Part shown: positions 1 to 10,670 of the stretch, piece after piece
Layout: the number at the start of each line of letters is the position of its first letter
Numbering within the stretch: the stretch's first letter is position 1
DNA from: Apostichopus leukothele
Taxonomy: Eukaryota > Echinodermata > Holothuroidea > Aspidochirotida > Stichopodidae
NCBI GenBank assembly: GCA_010014835.2
Contig: JAAAKB020292632.1
Location: 1-26,369, forward strand
Direction of reading: 5' to 3'
DNA length: 26,369 bases
The notes under the pieces: generated by a model
Told to the model about the DNA's origin: nothing
Databases searched by the model: none
Seen by the model: the letters and a program-made list of their open reading frames with translations, nothing else
Program-made: the position numbers and the translations under genes

Positions 1-913
1 CGTGGCTCCTCTCTCTACCACCCAAACCAAACTGCATGTGCTAATACCTCCGATTGGCCTCTAACATATTCCCACTAATACAGCACTGTACTTAGTAGGA
101 GTACAGTTTTAAAAGTGCGGTCATAAGTAGTTTTTGTTTCTTTGTAATGTGAGAAAGCTACATGTTTCCTTAATAATGATTCATGAACTATTTGCTTAAA
201 CCAAATAAAAGTTGCCTTGAATTGGCAATGAATAATATCAAAATATATTAATATAAATAATTAATATTAATATACAAAAGAAACATCATGCATTGAAATT
301 ATCAGTAACCTTGCAGGCACAGTCCATGGGGATACATAATTATTAGTCACGCTCCAAGAAATCAAGTCATTCGGCAGTCATTAGTTTTTGTGAACGGTGT
401 TCAACACATACAAGCTGTCCCAAATACATAATGTCTTAGTAACCTATTTAAGCACATTTTTTTTGCTGAAGTTTTCCGTTTAACATTTCAGTGATTTTTT
501 CAGATTCAAAACTTGATTAAGTGAGCTTCGCACAGCTTTGCAGAATAATAATACTTCAAAATAACTGTGTTTTAAAGTTGATTAGACACCCTTAATGGAT
601 GGTTTAATGACAATTTGAATGGAATGTTAGCAAAGAGTTTGAATGTGCGGTTGCTTGTTGTTACCCAGACAGTTGAATGTTAAATAGAGTTATATCATGT
701 TAGCCTGCTGCATGAAAAACACACTTAATAGGTAACCGAGCAATGGCGGGACATATACTCTTCTACTTTCATACTCCCTGTTCCATTTTTTATTGAAGGC
801 ATCTAGCAGCCTTTAAAATATCTCTTGGTTTTTTAGACAGTGGGAAGGTTATTGAGTTTTTTCTGTAAATTTCATTAGAAAAGAATTCGTAGCTAAAAAT
901 ATTTCCTTGCCAG
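1..913. other. Non-coding flank or intron upstream of the first candidate exon
   Basis: I see no supported gene here. The stretch is AT-rich, with an A/T-only imperfect inverted repeat around 240-275 built from AATATTAATAT-like words. The first 50 bases are pyrimidine-rich (CTCCTCTCTCTACCACCC) and loosely resemble the inserted sequence at 8934-9101, possibly a partial relative. It is either an intron of the + strand gene or its 5' flank; no core promoter can be identified. Confidence 0.5.
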
Positions 914-1012
914 AGGCGTCTCAGCTGAGAAAGCTATGGCGTCTGCTGATGGTGCAAGAGGATGACGTTGACAAGTCTGTAGGGAAACTGAAAATGTTGG
1001 GCAGAGCACTTT
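914..1012 (+). CDS. Candidate upstream coding exon, possibly of the SLC4A11-like gene
   Basis: The segment is bounded by a good acceptor (TTTCCTTGCCAG) and a strong donor (TT|GTAAGT). It is 99 nt long and only one frame is open: 2 nt, 32 codons, then 1 nt. The peptide begins ASQLRKLWRLLMVQEDD and continues to KLKMLGRAL; it is charged and looks like real protein, but I do not recognise a domain. The leftover T joins the first two bases (AT) of the microexon at 8088 to give a Tyr codon, so the two are phase-compatible, which has a one-in-three chance of happening by accident. The SLC4A11 N-terminus is poorly conserved, so lack of alignment does not exclude it. It could instead be the end of a different + strand gene. 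No start codon or promoter could be identified upstream. Confidence 0.42.
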
Positions 1013-1081
1013 GTAAGTTCAAAATTAATCCCTAAAAAAAAAACAGGTAGAAAGATGGAGTAGAAGATAAATCAGCTGGCA

Positions 1082-1193
1082 AAGGAAATCATGAAATCCT
1101 TCGCTGAGATGACGAGGAATAAATCTATTCTAAACCGAAGGAAATCATGAAATCCTTCGCTGAGATGTCGAGGAATAAATCTATTCTAAACCG
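1082..1193. repeat. 56-bp tandem duplication (two copies)
   Basis: Copies at 1082-1137 and 1138-1193 differ by one base (GATGACGAGG against GATGTCGAGG). Near-identity points to a recent duplication. Each copy reads EIMKSFAEMxRNKSILNR in its own frame, but 56 is not a multiple of three, so the frame is not kept through the pair. It lies 70 bp downstream of candidate exon 914-1012. Confidence 0.95.
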
Positions 1194-2070
1194 GTACCAA
1201 ATAGCCTAAGCAGGCTAATGATGGATTTGTATAGAGACAGATCATTTTCATAGAGCATGCTAGACTTTCTTGAAAACCCTTTATCTTAATAACCGACCAA
1301 TTTTGAAATTCCATCGAAATGTTCTGCGTCGGTAATTTTTCTTTGTATTTGCTGAATGTTAATGTTAATTGATACATCCAAAGTTAAACCTATAACTTTT
1401 GTCTCAAGTAACCACAAAATGCTAAAATTTCTAAGAACAGTTACTTTTCTGGATTGACGTATGAAATTGTACAAACTACTCCATATTGTGAAGAAGTCTG
1501 AATACTTATATGTTTCTACAATGAGTATACAAAGCACTATTAGTTTGACTATAGATGACCATATTTTCTGGCCTATTTTGCAGCAGTTACACTGCTTAAA
1601 TAGTTTAAAAGGCAGTATGCTGATCAATTTACTTGGCTTGAAACAGATTGTTTATAAATATTTAATATTCCTTAAAAATAGTGTAGAGAGCATGTAGCGA
1701 TATACTTTGTATACATGTACAACCAGTATGAATAATATATGTTACAAAATCACATTGATGCCTATCTGGTTGTTCTACAGTAATACCCACGCAATAGTAC
1801 AGTATTAACTTTAGGCTACGATAGTCATGGAGTAACGTAATGGCAAAATGTAGTGCAAAAGCAAACTGTTCAAATTGCTGTACAAAGTGCAAAGACATGG
1901 CAATTATCATATGCAGGAACGATGATAGACAAAACCTAGAGCCTCTGGAACTGCTACACAACATTTGAACACTCAAGTATTTCCTGATAGTAGTACAATA
2001 AGCAGGGAGGAAGATGCAATTAATCGTCACACTTGAAATCACGATGCATTCACTTCCGATACTGTCCGTG

Positions 2071-2170
2071 CCTACCCTCCCCTTTTCCTATCCTCCCTCC
2101 TGTCCTTCCCTTTCCCTTCCCTCTCTTCTTCCCTTCTTCTCCCTTGCGAGTCCTTTTCCTTCTTTTTATC
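2071..2170 (-). repeat. 100-bp polypyrimidine tract
   Basis: An almost pure C/T run on the + strand, so G/A-rich on the minus strand; interrupted only around GTCC and GCGAG. It is the longest such tract here and could adopt non-B structure. Confidence 0.9.
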
Positions 2171-4214
2171 TTAAAGTAGATGCACACTGATGCGTTCAAC
2201 TGATTGCATATTGTCCAGTTTTAATTCTTATAAGTGTTGCAGGACAGGAAGCACACTATACACACTAAAAAAAAACAAAAGAGGCTTAAAAAAAAGAAGG
2301 GATCCTGTCAGTGCATAAATCTGCATGATGGAACTCTTTGGGGTATTTTGAAATTTTTTAGATATATTCTTGTCATCAATCATACTAGAACTAATTTAAA
2401 TTTGTAAACCTTCATCAGAAGGGACCTGCTCCTTAGGCAGTACTTATCAATCATGTAGTCTTTGTGTTACATGTACATACTTAAACTACCTTTGTAAATG
2501 TACTTGTTCTGTTGAACTTGAAAGTTGTGAAGTAAATGTTTCCATACATATCGGTTTAAGGCATTTGAGGGTTCCGCATCTTTTACATAAAATTATCATC
2601 TTTTATAAATTTGCCTCAACTATGAGTTAATTTAATTTATTTCAGTCAAATATGACATGTGCAATTACATCCATTTCATGTGGATATCGTGAATTTTTAA
2701 TGTAGGTACAAAGAAAATGAAGTGCCATGACCCACCCTGTGAGCTGTGCACCACAAGATTTAGTTTCGAATTAACTATACTTATCTTGATAAATATGAAA
2801 CTTGCATGTAATTTGCATTATACAGTTCACTATGATAAAACTGATAAATTTGTCCACATATATCAAGCTAAGGAGTTGAGATGTTTTAAGTAAATTACAT
2901 TGTCAAAATTGATGAACTATATACAAACCCATTCAAAGTTTGCATTGTGGGCTATTAATTCTCCCTTTAATGTTCTACGCTTTTGATAAAACAAATTTAT
3001 TATAAGCTGGTGAAATAAAAATATGCATCAAATGGATTTTTAATTTTGTATGAAACTCTGGTTTGCACCAAAGAGTATAATATAAACGTAAGTTTAATGT
3101 ATCTGTAGCTGAATATAAGTTCCCACACCATATACCATTTACCCTGCCCTACAGTGCATGGGAATGCTAACCTTCCAACAGCCACATCACCACAGGCAGT
3201 CAATATCCTTACTCCTGCATCACGAATCGACGTTTCGATGAAAGTGCTCCTCACCTGTGGGCCTGAAATAATGAAAACCGCACACAATCAGAGAAGAGAC
3301 TGAGCGTTAACTTGTTTCTTCTTCACGGTAAAGCCAACGTCTGTTTGGTAAATTGTAACTCAATATTCGTACAGCAGAAATCAATTGAGTGGACACTGGG
3401 GCATAGGAAAGTGGATTTTAGTGTCCAGAATCGTCAACTGAAGGACAATGTTATGAAAACATTGCTCTCCATAATGGCCTGCTGGGGATGGCGTGTAAAT
3501 CAACGGATTTGGTAGCACGCAAGAAACAGGGCGAGTGTTTTTGGTAGAAGAAAGCAGAGAGAGTCCATCCTGTAAACATCTTCACAGAACGCTCTCAACA
3601 GGCGACACTTGATATCCCTTAGTTAATGCATGTAGCTCATCAGCAATCTAAAGTTGCCTTAGAGGAAACCAACATTGCAAATGAAAAATGCATATATTCG
3701 TCTAAATACACTGGAGTTTATGAGAAGAGTAAGGTTTGGATTATAAGCAAAAATTGTCTGTGGCTATATTTAAGTGGTTAGTTGGTTGGAAAGATGGTGT
3801 GCAGAATTTTGTTTTTGAAAATGTTAATTTCCTGAATAGTGTAAGCATTAAAAGGTACTTGTCTTGTCTTATATTGTGCTTGGATAATATTAAATGGATT
3901 ACAGTGGCTGATATGCCTTTTTAAAAAAAAAAAAAAATTGAGACTTAATTTTTTACTTTGGTTTGAACCATGTAGAAGTTACTGTTGCAAACTTTATCGT
4001 AAATACCAAACAGAATTGCATGAGTGTGGAAGTTCACAAACTTTTCCGATCTTGCCCACATCAAAGAAGTAACTGAACAGTATAGCTGTAATGACTATAA
4101 AAAAAGAGAACTTTATCATGGAATACCTAGCATTCTGTTTCAGTGACCTGTAATCATGTAGAAAAAATGTCTGTTCAGCATCCTTTGAAGGGAAAATAAT
4201 TACCTAAATATTTA

Positions 4215-4277
4215 GAGGGAACAGTTCACCCCAACCCCCTCCCTTTTCCCCCTCCCCCTCCCCCATTCCTTTCATCC
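4215..4277 (+). repeat. AACAGTTCACC motif followed by a C-rich polypyrimidine tract
   Basis: GAGGGAACAGTTCACC is followed directly by a long run of C and T (about 4227-4277). The same arrangement, a GGAACA-type word next to a pyrimidine tract, occurs on the minus strand at 11196-11107, suggesting the tract may be part of a repeat family. Confidence 0.45.
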
Positions 4278-5357
4278 TAGCTCTTGCCTCCTTTGCATAC
4301 ATGAGGTAAACAATGTTATATGCATTTAATTAATAATAATGTCTGAATTTATCAAGCTTGACCTTTTGCAAAATCCTAATGTATAGTAATGACAGTATAG
4401 TATCTGTCTCAAATTTCATTAATGAGTTGGTGTCTGACTCTAGAGTCTACAATTCTTTTTAAAGAAAAAACATGAACATCACTAATTGTGCCACTCTTTA
4501 AGAAACAATTTAATTTGATGGTAAATGAAATTGAAGTGTTGTATACGGCGTTGCATATACACACGTTACATGTATGGCCAGTTTATTCGGGTGGGAAATT
4601 TTTCGTTCGTAGATTGAGTTGACAGGGATCTGCATAATATTAGCCTGTCAGCTGGAGGAGATCCGAGACTCGTAAAATGTGATCAAAATAATCACAGCGT
4701 TGAAAATCAATACTGTTGCTGTGCCATCGTCCCTGGTTCCTTTATGCAACATTGGTCGTTTACAGCCAGATACTCACCTTACATAAAGGTTGGTATTTGG
4801 CATGTAGAGAATGGTGGTGTGAACACTTATAAGACCCCCTGGTGGGAGAAGATTTCAGGTATGCTCTGTAACAGAGTCACAAAAAAGGGTGGCAGTTTTA
4901 TTTTAAGACATACCACACCAGAGGTAAATTAAGAAGCCAGACCAGTCTGTTGTGTTGTATAATTTTCATGGCTATATTCAAATATAGAATTATCACTTAT
5001 TTTATCTGGGATATTTCTACCATGTATAAATAAAAGTACATAGTTTTGTAGGAGTTGCATATTTCCATCAATATTCTGCTGCTGCATACCATAGTTGTCA
5101 TTGTTTAAAGGTTGTCATTATGTGGCCAAAATTTTAAGCATGTTAAATGTTTTCTTAAGAGTTTTGGAAAGTACATTTCTGGTGGTTTTGTATCTCCATG
5201 TAAAATTCTGGTTTAAGTTGGAGCAAGAATGACCATTATTCGATTTTATAGCATATTTGGAGCCAATATTGATCACGTAAAATGCTATACTGACATATAT
5301 AGTATATTGTGGGATGAATATAACATTAAAAACATACTATGTTGGCAGTTATTAATT

Positions 5358-5392
5358 GGAAGAGGAGTGCTGGGGGGAGGGGGAGTGGTGGT
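5358..5392 (+). repeat. G-rich purine tract
   Basis: Dominated by GGAAGAGGAG and GGGGGGAGGGGGAG words; four G runs make a G-quadruplex possible. Confidence 0.75.
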
Positions 5393-6340
5393 ACATGAGT
5401 TATTGTGAAATTGCTTCATTTTCAGTAACTACCATGTTCCTATTCATTTTAAGACAACATTACTTAAAAGCTTTAATTGTAACTAATGTGCAGGAACCAT
5501 CCAATACAGATGGGCATGTTTTACATGTAACTAAAGTACTATGCAGTTTATGAAGAACATCTACGTTATTGTAAGCATAGAGTACATGCATATGGTTACT
5601 CATTCAATTATTTTGGCAGTTGATTTCGTACACAGTTATTCAGATGGGCTTCCTTTGGTTATCCTGTAGATTGATCTCACCGAAATGATACTAAAAATAA
5701 ATTGCTTTGAATTGGTGATATCAGGTGTCCTACATGTATATATACAACTAGTCACCTCATTAGACCCCGATGCAGTTTAAAGTTTGTTCCAGTCGTGGTG
5801 TGGATTTCATTCTTTATCTCACGTTTGGTGTTTTCGTTGTACCGGTGTGATAATTCTCGCCTAGAACAGGGTCAGTCACAGCAGCCTAGTTTACGAGATT
5901 AGTAACCTCCTCCGGTTTTACATCTATTTTGGAGGTAACTTGAATCTCAACCTGGTAATTATTTCCAGCTCCCTGGAGATATCATTTATAACTTTCTACC
6001 ATGTTCAGCTTGATTTAGTCTTCCCATTCTCAGAAGGTTGGGGATAGACCATTGTGCTAACTTTAAGCTGAAGAAAAAAAAGAGCAAAAAGTAAAATCCA
6101 CTAGCATCCAGATTTTGGCCCTTAGAATTTACAAAAAGATAATGAAACAATATTTTGCTGCAGTTTTTTCAGTTTGTATTTTGTTCTGATATGAACATTT
6201 CATTCTCACAAGAAGACATGATATGAAATATCTCAGCTAAAATGAACCTTCCAAAAAGAATCTTAGTCATGTTATATACATGGATGTGTACTTCATATAT
6301 AGATGATCTTTTTTTTAAATTTGAGATAGTTGGGATAGTT

Positions 6341-6372
6341 TGGGTGTGGTGGGGGGACGGGGGTGGAGGGGC
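6341..6372 (+). repeat. G-rich tract
   Basis: GGGTGTGGTGGGGGGACGGG continues into GGGTGGAGGGGC; at least four G runs of three or more, a quadruplex candidate. Confidence 0.8.
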
Positions 6373-7100
6373 ACAGCAAAGAAGAGAATGCCTATTTGGT
6401 GAGGTTATAGTTGCTTACTAGTAATCATGTGTATATGCACAGTCAACTCATTAGTAGCAAATTTCTGGTACCTCTCGCAAACATTACTATCGTGTTTGTT
6501 TCTCCGGAAATGTATAAATAACTTAGAAGAACAGTGCTTGTTCAATTCAGATACTATATCTAAGCATTTCACACTTTATCGTTTTTATGTTGTTTTTATG
6601 CAAAACATACGCTAACACGTACAACAGCAATACCCTGTACTTCTACCCACTTCTACCCACCGAATGATGGCTCACTCCTCCTCGTGCCACCATCATGACA
6701 TCAGTTGTTCTGGTTGATCAGCTCCCTGCTGCACAAAACAGAGGGACTATCTTTATCTCCCCTCTATACAGTCTCAAGGAAATCATCATGTCTGTGTCAT
6801 ATAATATAGAGCTGAGTAAACACTGTCGGTAAACTTAGATGACTGGTAAAGTGTAATCGATCCTCCAACCATCCATTTCAAAAATGGAGAACCTATTTTG
6901 TGGCTAGCTTTTTTTGCTTCCCCCTATAGTATGAAATACCAATTAGCACATTCCAGTGGTTTTCAGTGGACCATATCAGTGGTAAATAGAATAAGTAAAG
7001 GACCAAGATGACAGATGATAGAGTTATTCTCTATTGACCATGGGAATAAAATATATTTAAATCCTGTTTGACAGCTGCTGCCAGCTAGGCTGAGTAATTG

Positions 7101-7140
7101 AGTGAAGGGGGGAGTTATTGGGGGGAGGGGAGGGGATGTG
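7101..7140 (+). repeat. G-rich purine tract
   Basis: AGTGAAGGGGGGAG is followed by GGGGGGAGGGGAGGGG after a short TTATT break; a quadruplex candidate. Confidence 0.8.
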
Positions 7141-7763
7141 TGTATGGAGCTACTTATACTTTAATCGTCACCTTGAACTATGTAAATAAATGGTCGTTAA
7201 GACAATGACAAAATTTAGCATATATGCAAAAAATGTATAAATAACTAAATTAAATAAAAAGAAAAACTTGTGCAGAGTTATTAAACTTTAAATTGAAATT
7301 TCAAAAATGTTGTCAAATGTTCTGGGCAAAATATATCACAACATCCCACCACAACATTGTCAATCTGGACTCGTTGCCAATACTGTATGGTTAATAAATG
7401 TCATGCCTTATATCAGTCACTTTAAAGACTCATACTTTATGAATAATCAATCATATAGAAGAGCTGCTTATAGGAAAGCTGTAGAGCCCTGTTTAGGGAA
7501 ATACTGTTGGTACTTGTACTAATACTATAAGTCTGCCTTGAACTCTGTACAAATTTTATAGTCATTGAAAGACACTGCAAAAAAAAAATTTAGCATATAA
7601 AAGAAAGACCATTTCTGAAACAAATATGCAATGTTATTTCAATCTTCAGGGATCACAAATCGGTCAAATCTTAGAATGGCACAATTAACATCCTGTATTT
7701 AAAAATTCAGGATGATTTTCTTTGAAATCATATTTGCTATTATTAAATGATTTATTGTCATCT

Positions 7764-7811
7764 CATGTCAATAATATTCCATGTCAATAATATTCCATGT
7801 CAATAATATTC
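7764..7811. repeat. Three perfect 16-bp tandem copies
   Basis: The unit CATGTCAATAATATTC is repeated three times without mismatch, which suggests a young, possibly variable minisatellite inside the intron about 275 bp upstream of the microexon. Confidence 0.97.
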
Positions 7812-8087
7812 AGGAAACAAGCTCTCATTACTGTAAAATATGTCATAATTGCTTATATCGATAATTTACCTTATCATGGATAATGTTCTGGACTACATGA
7901 TTTGCTCAAACGTGGTAATGTGCAATATCCATCACATCACCAGATGTGACCTATCTGAAAATGTCTTCTCTTTACTCTCTAGCTATCTCTCCAAAAGAAC
8001 TCCTAAAGTATGAAGAAAACTATAAAAATCTTTACATCAGGAGAGTAAATGTCAGATAAATTCAGCCTTTTTTTTTTGTCTACACAG

Positions 8088-8128
8088 ATGATGAAGAAGA
8101 AGTCACTCTGATGTATTCACAGCATGAG
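8088..8128 (+). CDS. SLC4A11: SLC4A11-like microexon (41 nt), N-terminal cytoplasmic region
   Basis: A long polypyrimidine run ending in GTCTACACAG is followed by 41 nt and then GAG|GTAAGTG, a near-consensus donor. Read as 2 nt plus 13 codons it gives DEEEVTLMYSQHE after the split codon. It ends in phase 0, exactly what the exon at 10463 needs. The joined peptide VTLMYSQHE/RIPMKDFSAEIR lines up, from memory, with human SLC4A11 [21 protein letters not shown], including the hydrophobic V-x-L-[ML] strand. Because 41 is not a multiple of three, simple skipping would break the frame, so the exon is either constitutive or bypassed through an alternative start. The intron before it would be 7,075 nt if 914-1012 is the preceding exon; the intron after it is 2,334 nt. 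Confidence 0.72.
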
Positions 8129-8580
8129 GTAAGTGAAATGTCACCAATCTTTTGACTAGCTGCCATGTCTTGTCTTTGTGTGAAGTGTAAAAAAAAAAAG
8201 GGAAGGGAGCTAGCTGCAGGGCACAGTGTAAAAATACTGTACGAAACAGAGGACCGTAATGTAAATTATGGTATTGTTAAAGATGGTATGTAAATAGCCC
8301 GTAGAAATGAATGATCTCCCACAAAACATACAGAAACAATTTTTGCCTCTGGATATTTTCCGTGTAAATACAGCAAATTTTGTGTTGCACAGATTTAATG
8401 TATTATGTTATTGTTTTATTGCGAATATCATGACATGAATAGTTGTGAACTTTGAGTGTTAATTATCTAGATGTGTTTGATTGAGTCCAACGTCTTATTA
8501 ATAATTCATTGCTTCAATAATGTGTGACATGCTTCTTCAAGTAAAAATCAAGTATCAATAGTTTGGGCAGCATAGCTGGT

Positions 8581-8628
8581 GAATGGGAAGGGGATGGAGT
8601 GAGGGGAGGGAGAGGAGGGGGAAGGTGA
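8581..8628 (+). repeat. G-rich purine tract
   Basis: A 48-bp run of G and A with only single interruptions. A Ser-Pro-rich minus-strand open frame over this tract is an artefact of its composition. Confidence 0.85.
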
Positions 8629-8912
8629 CAAACTTACTTCTGATATGTTGTAGACTGTTAAAACATTGCTATCAGTCCAGGTTGTATTTCCTTTTATCAT
8701 TTTATGCTTGAGACATCTGAAACTCATCAATAAGAGTGGCTGAACTACTTAGTCTAACACACATTCCCTTAGTCAGCCAGGTGGTACCTCAGATATATAA
8801 TATATTGTTATATTTACAATGTATAAAAAAAATTGTTGAGGGCAACTTGTGTTGCTTGTCTTCTAAGCTTAGGAGGTGCTCTGTTATTTCATATGAAGTT
8901 AAAAGAACATAA

Positions 8913-9122
8913 GAATTTATGAAACAATGGATTTTCTTCGCTCCTCTCTTACCTGTCTCCCACTCCACAATTGCACTTTCCTATCTACCTAACTACACCT
9001 TTGGAAATGTTTAAGCACTGCGCCCTCGCTCCCTGGGCCACACCCACTAATTCCTCCTTCCGTATCTACCACCCGGAAGTAGACTACACGTAATTTTTCA
9101 CGAATTTATGAAACAATGGATT
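8913..9122 (-). mobile_element. 168-bp insertion flanked by perfect 21-bp direct repeats
   Basis: A perfect 21-bp repeat (beginning GAATTTATGAAACAATGGAT) occurs at 8913-8933 and 9102-9122. The 168 bp between them (8934-9101) are pyrimidine-rich on the + strand and differ in composition from both sides. This is the signature of target-site duplication by LINE-type target-primed reverse transcription. On the minus strand the insert runs from GTGAAAAATTACGTG to a purine-rich GGAGCGAAGAA end, which could be a degenerate A-rich tail, so I place it on the minus strand. There is no clear tRNA A/B box, so it is best called an unclassified short retroposon. The perfect flanks suggest a young insertion. 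Confidence 0.65.
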
Positions 9123-9155
9123 AACATGACTGTGTCATGAATTGGAACAATGTGG

Positions 9156-9300
9156 CTTAAAGGAACATTCCAGAGATTGAGCATTATTTGAAATTGGATA
9201 TCTTGAAAACCAGAGTCATTACTAGCACTCCCATTGTCTTGGACTGTGGCATATCAAGACTAGAGTAAGACTGACACATGGCAGCGGGTCGGGTCAATTA
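9156..9300 (+). repeat. Dispersed repeat copy beginning CTTAAAGGAACATTC
   Basis: This copy shares its start and an internal GAAATTGGATATCTT block with the opposite-strand copy ending at 19200. The right boundary is approximate. The start resembles the TTAAAGGRACAKTYC ends of short non-autonomous repeats seen in many marine invertebrates. No ORF is present. Confidence 0.5.
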
Positions 9301-10033
9301 ATACTTAGCATATATCTGTTCTTACCATTGAAGTGCTCACATTACTTATTACTGTATATCCTTCATTAGATGAAATATTCATATGAATTCTTTTCATTCT
9401 ATTAATGGCATTGATATAATAAGAACTCACGCATTAGGATCATATCAAAAGGTTAATGAGTTATTTGATTGAGTGTAAACGAGAGGCCCAGCAGGAGAAT
9501 AAATTAATTTAACACACATATGACTGAATAATACAATAGATACGAGGATTATACTTCAGTATTTTCTTATGAGAGACATGTTACCGATATTAATAAAAGA
9601 TTTTCTTGGAACTGATTCGTGTAAAGAACAAGGTCAATTGAAAACAATGAATAGGTCTGAGGAAGTTTGGTTGTATTAAACAATGTCCACTCAAATTACT
9701 GAGATAAAAATAGCAAAGGCCATGTGATATGCATCTCTAATTGTTGAGTCTTAAAATGCTATATGTCAAATATGTAGAATTATAATTGGCTAATCTGAGG
9801 AAATGTTTTGATTGCAAGTTTAATGGTATCCCTGGTAAAAATCAAACAGCCTTCTTTAAACTTTTGCAATAAGTTCTAACGATTCCCTAAAATGGTGGGA
9901 TCCATACCAGTTTTATTCAAGCTTTGTCTATGTCCATTTTGTTAGTTTTAAAATTGTATGAGGCAATTTAATCTTATTAATGAAAAGATATTCTGGCTGG
10001 AGTAGCAGCGGCAGGCACCAGAATGGTGTGTTA

Positions 10034-10070
10034 AGAGGAAAAGGGCTGATGGAGAGAAAGGGGGAGGAAG
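10034..10070 (+). repeat. Purine tract
   Basis: G/A-rich run containing GAGAGAAAGGGGGAGGAAG, about 400 bp before the main SLC4A11-like exon. Confidence 0.7.
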
Positions 10071-10265
10071 TTGCTCAGACAAAAATAAAAATAAAATAAT
10101 AGATAAAATAAAACAGCACTTACCCTGTAATCAAGTACTTATGCACACTTACTGATCTCAACAATGACTTAAACACATGGATATATATGGCTAGGTTGGT
10201 TCAGATATTTTATATTGCTGTGTGTATAAATTCTTTCCATGTGGGTATGTGGGAAAGGATGTGTG

Positions 10266-10321
10266 ATGGGGGAGGGGGGCGTGTGGGATGTGGAGGAAGG
10301 GTGAGAGAGGAGAAGAAAGAG
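10266..10321 (+). repeat. G-rich purine tract
   Basis: TGGGGGAGGGGGGCGTGTGG passes into GAGAGAGGAGAAGAAAGAG, ending about 140 bp before the exon at 10463. It explains the overlapping open frames seen on both strands at 10187-10421. Confidence 0.8.
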
Positions 10322-10462
10322 TCGCCCTCAACCACCATGTTCCATTGCCCACTGTCTGGAGGAAGAGTTTCATTTTTTGCTCAAGTCTGTTTTTCAATTT
10401 GAGTTCAGCAATATTTAACATGCAGAAGAAAATTATTAGGATTGATCAAACCCTTTCCACAG

Positions 10463-10670
10463 AGAATCCCCATGAAGGATTTCAGTGCTGAAATACGAGC
10501 GACGCTAGATGTGGGCAACTTTGTGCAGCAGGCCACTCTACTGTTGGATGTCTCCATCGCTAGTCTTGAGGCCATTATCGATCTCATCTTAGCCAAGATG
10601 CTACATGACGATGAAACAGCATCAGATATCTCAAGAGAGGCAAAGTTAGCTCTCTTCACGCACGATTCAG
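10463..10670 (+). CDS. SLC4A11: SLC4A11-like exon, N-terminal cytoplasmic domain
   Basis: The exon follows acceptor CAAACCCTTTCCACAG and ends at donor GATTCAG|GTAGGT: 208 nt, phase 0 in, one base (G) carried over. It reads RIPMKDFSAEIRATLDV, then a helix-rich stretch with QATLLLDVSIASLEAI, and ends LALFTHDS-G. From memory, human SLC4A11 has [20 protein letters not shown], an S-L pair in the next helix, and LFTDAG at the matching places, so identity is spread along the exon. SLC4A11 is a plasma-membrane transporter of the SLC4 family reported to carry H+/OH- and NH3-coupled H+ fluxes; this exon encodes part of the cytoplasmic domain before the membrane region, so no membrane segment is expected. 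The ATG at 10472 could start a shorter isoform. The continuing region (human D-T-I-Q-G ... R-P-Q-N-W-G) is not seen in the window. Confidence 0.82.

Larger units (their letters stand above)
1013..8087 (+). other. Probable intron of the SLC4A11-like gene
   Basis: This is the interval between the candidate exon 914-1012 and the microexon. It holds a 56-bp tandem duplication, a triple 16-bp repeat, several polypurine or polypyrimidine tracts, and two exon-like segments on the minus strand (3143-3262 and 4778-4865). Open frames of up to 126 codons occur (for example minus 1662-2042), but a frame that long is expected by chance in a window of this size and composition, and none resembles a known family. 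Its status as an intron depends on exon 914-1012 being correct. Confidence 0.5.
8129..10462 (+). other. Intron of the SLC4A11-like gene
   Basis: A 2,334-nt intron runs from GTAAGTG after the microexon to CCCTTTCCACAG before the next exon. It contains a 168-bp insertion with perfect 21-bp flanking repeats, one copy of a dispersed CTTAAAGGAACATTC element, an A/T-rich AAAATAAAATAA stretch near 10080-10115, and three G-rich purine tracts. I see no other exon. Confidence 0.7.

Noticed and set aside
1662-2042. 126-codon minus-strand open frame
   Set aside because: A frame of this length is expected about once or twice by chance in 26 kb at this composition; the peptide has no recognisable domain and no convincing splice sites.
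3312-3515. 67-codon + strand open frame
   Set aside because: It looks fairly protein-like, but I see no acceptor/donor pair in the right phase and no domain.
10187-10421. Overlapping open frames on both strands before the main exon
   Set aside because: They exist because the purine tract at 10266-10321 lacks stop codons; the peptides are low-complexity Gly/Arg or Ser/Pro runs.
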